Source: JAQIBY01 sp046546095
Lineage (GTDB): Bacteria > Bacteroidota > Bacteroidia > Bacteroidales > ML635J-15
Assembly: GCA_046546095.1 (NCBI GenBank)
Contig: JBKGYK010000111.1
Location: 1 to 5,239, forward strand
Direction of reading: 5' to 3'
DNA length: 5,239 bases
The position numbers were made by a program, and so were the translations under genes. This document shows, in pieces, positions 1-5,239 of the stretch. The notes beneath the pieces are model-generated. The model was not told the DNA's origin and searched no databases. It was given only the letters and a program-made list of their open reading frames with translations. Positions within the stretch are counted from its first letter, which is position 1, and each line of letters starts with the position of its first letter.

Positions 1-3
1 TAA

Positions 4-56
4 GGTGGCTGAGCGAAGCCGAAGCCACCGATATCCGAGCGAAGCCGAAGCCACCG
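4..56. repeat. Tandem 20-bp repeats with closing hairpin arm, 3' of mfd
   Basis: The 20-mer GAGCGAAGCCGAAGCCACCG occurs identically at 11-30 and 37-56, separated by 6 bp (ATATCC). A 7-bp arm GGTGGCT at 4-10 is complementary to AGCCACC at 23-29, so the outer copy can fold into a hairpin with a 12-nt loop; the same arm could also pair with 49-55. The array starts 8 bp beyond the mfd stop codon and may continue past the left edge. It resembles the 'GGTGGCTTCG...CGCTCAGCCACC' intergenic palindromes I recall from Bacteroidetes genomes; that recollection is not a database result. It could contribute to 3'-end formation of the mfd transcript, but no U-tract follows within the window. Confidence 0.8.
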
Positions 57-64
57 GCAATCCT

Positions 65-3000
65 CTATGCATATCTCTCATGCAATTTTTCAAGAAATCC
101 GCGGATATGTTTCAATGACCTGACCGGTTTGATTTTCAATCGGAGTTTGCCTTTGTCTTCTTTGAGATCAAATCCACCGGGATTTTCCTGCATATGATTG
201 ATAAAGCCGGCGAATACAGGGGACTGATAAAACACGGATTCCTGATCCTTAGGGAAATATCCCAGAAACCGGTCATTTTTGATGATGACACGCTGAAAGC
301 CTGTTTTCATGGCTATCCAACGCAAACGTACCACCTCCATCATGCCTTCCACCTGCGGTGGGAGTGCCCCAAAGCGGTCTTCCATTTCTGCTTCAAACTG
401 CAGCAGCCCGGCCTCGGTTTCGATGCTGTCAAGTTTGCGGTAAATTCTGATGCGCTCAGATACGGATTCAATATAATCTTCGGGCAGGAGAACTTCAAAA
501 TCGGTTTCTATCTGACAGTCGGTCACATATTTGTGATCGCGTGGCAGCGTTTCCGCATTTTCTCCCGGGGCGAACATGGATTTAAATTCATCTTCTTTGA
601 GCTCCTGCACGGCTTCTTTCAGGATTTTCTGGTAGGTTTCGTAACCCATATCGCTGATAAATCCGGATTGTTCACCACCCAGAATATCTCCGGCGCCACG
701 GATATCGAGGTCTTGCAGAGCGATATTGAAACCGCTGCCCAACTCGGTAAAATTCTCTATGGCTTTCAAGCGGCGGCGTGCATCGCTGGTCATGTGGCTG
801 ACCGGCGGTGCCAGCAGGTAGCAAAAAGCCTTTTTATTTGACCTGCCCACCCGGCCCCTGAGCTGGTGCAAATCACTCAGACCAAAATTATTGGCGTTGT
901 TGATGATGATGGTATTGGCATTGGGGATATCCAGCCCGTTTTCAATGATGGAGGTAGCAATCAGAACATCAAAATCTCCCCGCATAAAGGATAGCATGAC
1001 ACTTTCCAGCTTTTTACCTTCCATCTGCCCATGCGCCACGCCAATTTTCACTTCGGGAACAAGACGTTCGAGCATGGCTTCCACTTCACGGATGTTTTGC
1101 ACACGATTGTGGATGAAAAACACCTGTCCGTTGCGCTGAAACTCGTACATGATAGCGTCCCGGATGGTATCCTTATTGAAAGCATGAAGTTCTGTAATGA
1201 TGGGATGCCTGTTTGGCGGCGGAGTGTTGATCACAGACAAATCCCGTGCCCCCATAAGGGAAAACTGCATGGTACGCGGGATGGGAGTAGCAGTGAGGGT
1301 AAGGGTGTCAACATTTAGCTTGAGCCGTTTGAGCTTTTCCTTTACCGACACGCCAAATTTTTGTTCCTCATCAATAACGAGCAGACCCAGGTCCTTAAAT
1401 TTCACATCCTTGCCAACAATTCGGTGGGTACCAATCAATATATCCACCTTGCCTTCGCTTGTTGCCTGCAGACTTTTTTTGATTTCCCCGGCTGTTTTCA
1501 GGCGACTGATATAATCCACTGTAACCGGCATATTTTCCAGACGTTCTTTGAATGTATTGTAGTGCTGAAAAGCCAGTATAGTGGTGGGCACAAGTACTGC
1601 CACCTGTTTACTGTCGGTCACTGCTTTAAAAGCAGCCCGGATGGCTACTTCGGTTTTGCCAAAGCCCACATCTCCGCACACCAGTCGGTCCATGGGTGCG
1701 GGTTCTTCCATATCTTTTTTAATAAGACGGGTAGCTTCAAACTGATCCGGGGTATCTTCATAAATAAAGGAGGATTCCAGTTCGCGCTGCATATAACTAT
1801 CGGCGGAAAAGGCGAAACCTTCAGCTTCCTGTCGTTTGGCATAGAGCAGGATAAGGTCACGTGCAATGTCCTTGACTTTTTTCTTGGCTTTGTTTTTGAT
1901 TCGCTGCCAGTGTCCGGAGCCCAGACGGTGAATTTTCGGGACTTCATTGTCCTTGTCACGGTACTTTGATATCCGGTGCAGGGAATGAATATTGACAAAG
2001 AGAGTATCCCCTTCGCCATAGTCTATGCGGATAACTTCCTGCTGCTTGCCCTGGTTGACGATTTTTTGCAGACCGGCAAATTTCCCCACACCATTGTCCA
2101 CATGCACAACATAATCGCCCGGGTTCAGGCTGTTGAGTTCTTTCAGGGTGATGGAATCCTTGCGTGCAAAACTGCCTTTGAGCTGATACTTATGATAGCG
2201 TTCAAAAATCTGATGATCTGTAAAAGCACATATCTTCAGATCATGATCAATAAATCCCTTGTGGAGAGCATAAAATACCGAATCGAAACTGACATCCACA
2301 CCCTTGTCAGTAAAAATATCCCGTATGCGCTGAATTTGCTTTTCATTGTCCGACAGCATGAAGCAACGGTAATTCTCAGCTTTTCTCTCACGGATTTCAC
2401 TGATCAGTAAATCAAAATTTTTCTGAAATGACGGTTGCGGGCTTGTACGGAAAGATATCGTCTGGTAAACTTCCCCGGCCGGCTTTTGTCCGCTGAAAAT
2501 TTGTGGATAGGTATTGATGTATTGGCGTATGGTATCGGGATGGGTCAGGTTCTCTTCCGGATTGAGCATGGGTGTTTCATCTACATCCGGGTTAATTCTG
2601 TTATGATATTGTTCTGTGGCTTTGTCATATATTTCATCCAGCCGGGCGGAAATATACCCGGGATCTTCTATCCACACGGTGGCTGCATCACTCAGAAAAC
2701 GCAGAAAGGGCACTTTTTTCTCATCTTCCAGACGTTCGTGGATGTTGGGAACGATGCTGATTTTTTTGAGTTTATTGGTTGACACCTGGGTTTCCGGGTC
2801 AAAACTACGGATGCTTTCCACTTCATCCCCGAAAAATTCAATTCTGAATGGCTGTTCGTTGGAAAAACTGAATACATCAACAATACCGCCCCTGATGGCA
2901 AAATCACCGGGTTCATACACAAATTCTTCCTGTGTAAATTCATAGGACTCCAGCACTTCTGTAATAAATTCCACAGAAAGCTCATCTCCTGTATTGATAA

Positions 3001-3430
3001 AGAGGGTATTATCCTTGAGGGATTTCCGGGGTACCACGGCTTCAATCAAGGCTTCCGGATGAGTCACCAGCACGTAGGGCTTGCGCGTTGAACCTATACG
3101 GTTGAGTACCTCTGTTTTGAGCAGAATGTTGGTATTGTCCACCTGGTTGTATTCTACCGAACGTTTATATGCCGATGGATAAAACTGTATGTACTCATCC
3201 TTGTCGGTCAGTTTTTGCAGGTCGTTATACACATAAGCGGCTGCTTCTTTGTCAGGCAGGATAATCAGGTGGTGGCGCTTTTTACTTTGGTATACGGCAT
3301 GAAAAAGCAGGGAAAGAGAAGAGCCGTTCAATCCTTGCAGATACAGATTTCCCTCTCGTTTTTCGCCATGTTCCAAAATGCGTTCACAGGCCGGATGTGC
3401 CTGATACGCTAAATTAAATTCTTCTGACAT
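65..3430 (-). CDS. mfd: Transcription-repair coupling factor Mfd (TRCF), 1121 aa
   Basis: Mfd is a cytoplasmic ATP-driven DNA translocase that removes RNA polymerase stalled at lesions and recruits UvrA, so the transcribed strand is repaired first. Numbering is from the ATG. The N-terminal UvrB-like part spans about 1-345, with a UvrA-contact-type region (FAIRGGIVDVF, about 177-187). The RNA polymerase-interacting domain lies at about 429-495 (PGDYVVHVDNGVGKFAGL). The SF2 helicase core has Walker A GDVGFGKT (586-593), Walker B DEEQ (687-690), TATPIPRT (713-720) and motif VI QLRGRVGR (856-863). The RecG/Mfd TRG motif is at about 900-923 and the C-terminal TRCF domain at about 977-1090. The N-terminal walker-like site is degenerate, as usual in Mfd. 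The length is close to the family norm (E. coli 1148) and nothing appears broken. A TTG nine bases upstream (3439) would add three residues, but it lies inside a promoter-like box, so I chose ATG 3430. The stop is TAG at 65-67. All motifs were read directly; the role is established for the family. Confidence 0.98.
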   Translation of the reverse strand: MSEEFNLAYQAHPACERILEHGEKREGNLYLQGLNGSSLSLLFHAVYQSKKRHHLIILPDKEAAAYVYNDLQKLTDKDEYIQFYPSAYKRSVEYNQVDNTNILLKTEVLNRIGSTRKPYVLVTHPEALIEAVVPRKSLKDNTLFINTGDELSVEFITEVLESYEFTQEEFVYEPGDFAIRGGIVDVFSFSNEQPFRIEFFGDEVESIRSFDPETQVSTNKLKKISIVPNIHERLEDEKKVPFLRFLSDAATVWIEDPGYISARLDEIYDKATEQYHNRINPDVDETPMLNPEENLTHPDTIRQYINTYPQIFSGQKPAGEVYQTISFRTSPQPSFQKNFDLLISEIRERKAENYRCFMLSDNEKQIQRIRDIFTDKGVDVSFDSVFYALHKGFIDHDLKICAFTDHQIFERYHKYQLKGSFARKDSITLKELNSLNPGDYVVHVDNGVGKFAGLQKIVNQGKQQEVIRIDYGEGDTLFVNIHSLHRISKYRDKDNEVPKIHRLGSGHWQRIKNKAKKKVKDIARDLILLYAKRQEAEGFAFSADSYMQRELESSFIYEDTPDQFEATRLIKKDMEEPAPMDRLVCGDVGFGKTEVAIRAAFKAVTDSKQVAVLVPTTILAFQHYNTFKERLENMPVTVDYISRLKTAGEIKKSLQATSEGKVDILIGTHRIVGKDVKFKDLGLLVIDEEQKFGVSVKEKLKRLKLNVDTLTLTATPIPRTMQFSLMGARDLSVINTPPPNRHPIITELHAFNKDTIRDAIMYEFQRNGQVFFIHNRVQNIREVEAMLERLVPEVKIGVAHGQMEGKKLESVMLSFMRGDFDVLIATSIIENGLDIPNANTIIINNANNFGLSDLHQLRGRVGRSNKKAFCYLLAPPVSHMTSDARRRLKAIENFTELGSGFNIALQDLDIRGAGDILGGEQSGFISDMGYETYQKILKEAVQELKEDEFKSMFAPGENAETLPRDHKYVTDCQIETDFEVLLPEDYIESVSERIRIYRKLDSIETEAGLLQFEAEMEDRFGALPPQVEGMMEVVRLRWIAMKTGFQRVIIKNDRFLGYFPKDQESVFYQSPVFAGFINHMQENPGGFDLKEDKGKLRLKIKPVRSLKHIRGFLEKLHERYA

Positions 3431-3436
3431 GCGTTG

Positions 3437-3444
3437 CAAAGATA
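3437..3444 (-). promoter_or_regulatory. Possible -7 box upstream of mfd
   Basis: On the minus strand the sequence TATCTTTG matches the Bacteroidetes -7 consensus TAnnTTTG. It ends six bases before the chosen mfd ATG, so a transcript starting from it would have almost no leader. No TTTG-like -33 element is visible at the usual spacing of about 19-21 bp (the bases there are C/G-rich). The match could be chance. If real, it rules out the TTG at 3439 as the start codon. Confidence 0.3.
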
Positions 3445-3505
3445 ATCATTTGAATGAAATGTGCGGGAGGCTGGAATGCGGAGATTTCTGTTTTGCTGTT
3501 GATCC

Positions 3506-3620
3506 GGTGGCTTCGATATAACCAACCTATCAGGTCGGCATGACTCGAAGGTATACTCCAAAACAAACCCATTCCTTCAATGCATGTGGACCTGACAGGT
3601 TGGGTTATATCGAAGCCACC
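3506..3620. repeat. 115-bp palindromic intergenic element with 31/32-bp inverted arms
   Basis: The left arm (3506-3536) and right arm (3589-3620) are reverse complements except for one substitution and one inserted base. The arms run from GGTGGCTTCGATATAACC inward to a TCAGGTC end. The 52-bp centre (3537-3588) can form a small extra stem, GAAGG 3547-3551 with CCTTC 3574-3578. Each arm contains a shorter dyad, perfect in the right arm (ACCTGACAGGT, 3590-3600). No open frame and no obvious target-site duplication flank it (left GTTGATCC, right AACAAAA). It lies between the rpsT terminator and mfd. It looks like a non-coding REP/MITE-type element; whether it is mobile, or acts as an RNA hairpin, is inference. 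Confidence 0.85.
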
Positions 3621-3623
3621 AAC

Positions 3624-3653
3624 AAAAAAAGCACCCGCCGCTAAGCAGATGCT
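3624..3653 (-). terminator. Intrinsic terminator of rpsT
   Basis: In minus-strand RNA, AGCAUCUGC (3653-3645) pairs over 9 bp, including two G-U wobbles, with GCGGGUGCU (3638-3630) around the 6-nt loop UUAGCG, and six further U residues follow directly (3629-3624). It lies 26 bp after the rpsT stop codon. The arrangement is that of a rho-independent terminator and implies that most rpsT transcripts end here, before the 115-bp palindromic element and mfd. Confidence 0.88.
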
Positions 3654-3679
3654 GAGATATGATTGTATGTTGCAATTTT

Positions 3680-3931
3680 TTACAGTGATGAAACGTGGCG
3701 CATAACCTGTGATTTCAGGCGTGCCGCTTTGTTGTCATGTATGATATTCTTCTTTGCCAGCTTGTCAATCATACCACTGACTTTGGGAAGCATTTCTTCA
3801 GCTTCTTTTTTGTCTGTGCTGGCTTTCAGTTGACGTACAGCATTACGTGTGGTACGTCCGTAATATTTGTTCTGTATCCTTCTGGCTTCGTTGCGCCGTA
3901 TGCGTTTGATTGCTGATTTGTGATTTGCCAT
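3680..3931 (-). CDS. rpsT: 30S ribosomal protein S20, 83 aa
   Basis: S20 is a primary binding protein of the small ribosomal subunit; it binds 16S rRNA in the body of the subunit and helps early assembly. The N-terminus MANHKSAIKRIRRNEARR is the family signature. The protein is small, basic and helical, with the expected conserved NAVRQLKA stretch (about 31-38) and the C-terminal NKAARLKSQ (about 67-75). The frame is open further upstream to position 3973, adding 14 residues, but that extension runs back into the promoter -7 box (3971-3978), and S20 conventionally begins MANHKSA; I therefore chose ATG 3931. An A-rich leader with GAGAAT precedes the start rather than a strong Shine-Dalgarno site. 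The gene has its own promoter and terminator and so looks monocistronic. The stop is TAA at 3680-3682. Confidence 0.98.
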   Translation of the reverse strand: MANHKSAIKRIRRNEARRIQNKYYGRTTRNAVRQLKASTDKKEAEEMLPKVSGMIDKLAKKNIIHDNKAARLKSQVMRHVSSL

Positions 3932-3970
3932 TTTTTTATTCTCTTTTATGATCGTCAAATTTTCGGACTG

Positions 3971-4002
3971 CAAATATAGAACTTTTTATTTATCAGTGCA
4001 AT
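3971..4002 (-). promoter_or_regulatory. Promoter of rpsT (Bacteroidetes -33/-7 type)
   Basis: On the minus strand ATTG (4002-3999) and TATATTTG (3978-3971) are separated by 20 bp. The second is an exact match to the Bacteroidetes -7 consensus TAnnTTTG and the first is one base off the -33 TTTG. Transcription would start a few bases downstream and leave a leader of about 30 nt before ATG 3931. The type of promoter is established for the phylum; its use here is inferred from the match and from its position in front of a highly expressed gene. Confidence 0.72.
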
Positions 4003-4014
4003 AAATTGCAATAA
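3997..4014. promoter_or_regulatory. Direct repeat and dyad overlapping rpsT -33 region (possible operator)
   Basis: TGCAATAA occurs at 3997-4004 and again at 4007-4014, a 10-bp period of about one helical turn. The first copy plus the next bases also form a perfect dyad TGCAAT-AA-ATTGCA (3997-4010). The -33 box of rpsT (3999-4002) lies inside it, so a protein bound here could compete with or contact RNA polymerase. The region is AT-rich, so chance is a real possibility; no regulator is known or proposed. Confidence 0.35.
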
Positions 4015-4042
4015 TTTTTCATTTGCCTGCTTGATGTATTTG

Positions 4043-4759
4043 TTATAACACGCCCAGCCTGTGTGTTTTCAAACGGCGGTTGAGCTCATCGTGTCGACCG
4101 TCGCACATATTGTCCAGCAGAGCGTAAAAATGCGGGCCGTGATTTTTATGTACAGTATGGGCCAGTTCGTGCAGAATAATGTAGTCAATGAGTTCATCGG
4201 GGAGCATCATTAAATACAGGCTAAAATTCAGCTTGTTTTTGGATGAACAGGAACCCCAGCGTGTTTTAGCGCTGGTAATACGCACAGATTGTGGGTTTAG
4301 ATTATGTTGAGCGGCAAACTGCCACACACGCTCAGGTAAAACAGCTTTTGCTTCATCCCGCAAAATGCCTTCGACAAATAGCCGTATTCCTTTCTGAGTA
4401 TTTTCGGCAGAGATATCATACTCATCAGGCACAATTAACGCCACATAAGCACTGCCACCCTGTGCTGCCACACGCCTGTCATGTTCCCTTTTGATTTCAA
4501 TCCGGTGATGATGGGTTTTGATGATGCTGCCTATGCCTATAGTTTTTTGCGTTGGTTGCTCCATCAGCCTGGCCTGCTGCTTTTGGATTCTGTCCTTCAT
4601 TTCATACAATACCCGTTGCGCATCCTGGTAGGATTGTCCCGGCGGAATGCTCACGTATATCACACCGTCATTTTTAATGCGAATGTTAAAATTTCGTTTG
4701 GCACGGCCGTTTTTGTCAAGTTGCACCCTGCCAATTTCCGGTATATCAACTTCCTTCAA
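4043..4759 (-). CDS. YgjP/DUF45-family zinc-dependent metallohydrolase, 238 aa
   Basis: This is a predicted metal-dependent hydrolase of the YgjP-like (DUF45, PF01863) family, often annotated as an M48-family metallopeptidase; substrates are not known to me. The zinc site is HELAH (197-201, with E198 the expected catalytic base) and a third ligand probably at H207 in NHGPHF (206-211). The family-typical TRWGSCSS stretch (166-173) and an LNFSLYLMMLPDELIDYIIL-type segment (177-196) precede it. The N-terminal part (about 1-110) carries the usual strand-rich region with IRIKNDGVIYVSIPPG. No signal peptide or membrane segment is seen, so it is probably cytoplasmic. The start is TTG at 4759: there is no ATG or GTG between it and the upstream in-frame stop, and the next ATG (residue 54) would cut into the conserved N-terminal domain. 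It begins 7 nt after the stop of the 93-aa gene, suggesting one operon and coupled translation. No terminator is visible in the gap before the rpsT promoter. Confidence 0.9.
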   Translation of the reverse strand: MKEVDIPEIGRVQLDKNGRAKRNFNIRIKNDGVIYVSIPPGQSYQDAQRVLYEMKDRIQKQQARLMEQPTQKTIGIGSIIKTHHHRIEIKREHDRRVAAQGGSAYVALIVPDEYDISAENTQKGIRLFVEGILRDEAKAVLPERVWQFAAQHNLNPQSVRITSAKTRWGSCSSKNKLNFSLYLMMLPDELIDYIILHELAHTVHKNHGPHFYALLDNMCDGRHDELNRRLKTHRLGVL

Positions 4760-4766
4760 ACCAAAA

Positions 4767-5048
4767 TTATTTTGCCAGTTTGCTAAGTTCAGTAAACGAC
4801 TCGTCAGCGGCTTTCATAGCCTCCTCAACAATACTGTTGAATGCCTCCCTGGTTTTCTTTTTGTCATCAAGTTTTTTGGCTTCATTCACCCGTTTAATGA
4901 GATCTTCCCGCTTTTCGATCATATTTTTCATGATTTCATCGGTTTTTTTCGAATCACCCTCATTCACATGTTTGTAAATCATGCAATCGGAAAGCACCTC
5001 GTAGGTGAGGTAGTTGATATCTTTCTTAATGTCTCGTACACTAGCCAT
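4767..5048 (-). CDS. Small helical protein of unknown function, 93 aa
   Basis: I do not recognise a named family with certainty, though the N-terminus MASVRDIKKDINYLTYEVLSD resembles small conserved hypothetical proteins I recall from Bacteroidetes. It is highly charged and rich in Lys and Glu, with no signal peptide, no membrane segment and a single cysteine (C22). The absence of proline and the heptad-like spacing of hydrophobics from about residue 38 to the end suggest an all-helical, possibly coiled-coil, cytoplasmic protein. The ATG at 5048 is the first usable start in a frame that ends with TAA at 4767. The gene is immediately upstream of the metallohydrolase gene (7-nt gap), so the two are probably co-transcribed and may be functionally linked. 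It is a real gene by its position, codon pattern and tight junction; its function is unknown. Confidence 0.85.
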   Translation of the reverse strand: MASVRDIKKDINYLTYEVLSDCMIYKHVNEGDSKKTDEIMKNMIEKREDLIKRVNEAKKLDDKKKTREAFNSIVEEAMKAADESFTELSKLAK

Positions 5049-5075
5049 AACTCATATTTGTTTTTTATAACTGCT

Positions 5076-5106
5076 TAAAAGTAATACATTTTTTGATTGC
5101 GGGAAA
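5076..5106 (-). promoter_or_regulatory. Weak candidate promoter for the 93-aa gene/metallohydrolase pair
   Basis: On the minus strand TTTC (5106-5103) and TACTTTTA (5083-5076) are spaced by 19 bp. Each is one base from the Bacteroidetes -33 TTTG and -7 TAnnTTTG elements. A transcript would have a leader of roughly 20-25 nt before ATG 5048. The region is T/A-rich, so near matches are expected by chance; the position is the main support. Confidence 0.3.
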
Positions 5107-5180
5107 AAGCAGGGGAATATTTTTTTTATCCCGGAAACGCATGCACCGAATAATTGCAGGTTTTGAATGGCTGAATGGTA

Positions 5181-5239
5181 AAGCTTCTTTCGCCCTTTCA
5201 GGGCTGACATCTCCCGGCTACTCACATCAATGGGCGGTG
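5181..5239. repeat. Palindromic REP-like repeat, truncated by window edge
   Basis: The palindrome GCCCT-TTC-AGGGC (5192-5204) is nested in a wider inverted pair, CGCCC at 5191-5195 and GGGCG at 5232-5236, with two similar heptamers TGACATC (5204-5210) and TCACATC (5222-5228) between. Sequences with a GCCCTGAAAGGGC core and a CACCGCCCAT tail are, as I recall, abundant intergenic repeats in Bacteroidetes. The element runs off the right edge, so its true length and class cannot be determined. The rest of 5107-5180 shows no gene or clear signal. Confidence 0.6.

Noticed and set aside
11..56. Two-copy 20-bp repeat as a CRISPR array
   Set aside because: The spacer is only 6 bp and there are no cas genes; it fits a tandem palindromic repeat instead.
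194..2782. Several long plus-strand open frames opposite mfd, e.g. 194-841, 1361-1969 and 1976-2410
   Set aside because: They lie antisense to a complete, motif-rich Mfd and have no recognisable domains; they are open-frame shadows of its codon usage.
1645..3045. Minus-strand frames 1645-2019 and 2692-3045 inside mfd
   Set aside because: They are alternate frames of mfd itself, and the mfd frame is continuous through both, so they do not indicate a frameshift or nested gene.
3932..3973. A 14-residue N-terminal extension of S20
   Set aside because: It would start inside the rpsT -7 box and before the universal MANHKSA start of the family.
4291..5078. Plus-strand frames opposite the metallohydrolase and the 93-aa gene
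   Set aside because: They are antisense to well-supported genes, have low-complexity hydrophobic translations and no family resemblance.
5112..5133. Imperfect hairpin GGGGAATA...TATCCC around a T-run, as a terminator
   Set aside because: The T-run sits in the loop rather than after the stem, and the stem is short with a bulge.
5141..5239. Plus-strand frame beginning at ATG 5141 and open at the window edge, as a partial gene
   Set aside because: It has only 33 codons, no promoter or ribosome-binding site, and its second half is the palindromic repeat; more sequence is required to support a gene.

Overview
The window looks like an ordinary housekeeping stretch of a Bacteroidota (Bacteroidetes) chromosome. 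Three things point there: the mfd and rpsT proteins are of the Bacteroidetes type, there is a near-ideal TAnnTTTG -7 promoter box upstream of rpsT with little Shine-Dalgarno signal at any start, and the intergenic DNA holds palindromic repeats of kinds I associate with this phylum. The genus cannot be fixed from what is visible.

All four genes lie on the minus strand, so transcription runs from right to left. In that order they are a 93-residue helical protein of unknown function (5048-4767), a YgjP/DUF45-type zinc metallohydrolase starting at a TTG only 7 nt after the previous stop (4759-4043), ribosomal protein S20, rpsT (3931-3680), and the transcription-repair coupling factor mfd (3430-65). 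The first two look like a translationally coupled pair. rpsT appears to be a self-contained unit, with its own promoter (3971-4002) and a clear intrinsic terminator (3624-3653). mfd follows after about 250 bp and probably has its own start signal.

The intergenic spaces are more unusual than the genes. A 115-bp element with near-perfect 31/32-bp inverted terminal arms fills most of the rpsT-mfd gap (3506-3620). A tandem pair of 20-bp repeats with a closing hairpin arm lies directly behind the mfd stop (4-56) and shares a 12-bp core with the 115-bp element. A third palindromic repeat (from about 5181 to the right edge) is cut off by the window. An 8-bp direct repeat that also forms a dyad overlaps the -33 region of the rpsT promoter.

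I see no defence system, mobile-element gene, CRISPR array, tRNA or rRNA. The long plus-strand open frames opposite mfd are non-coding shadows. I found no convincing new biological system; the repeats and the small-protein/metallohydrolase pair are the points most worth checking.
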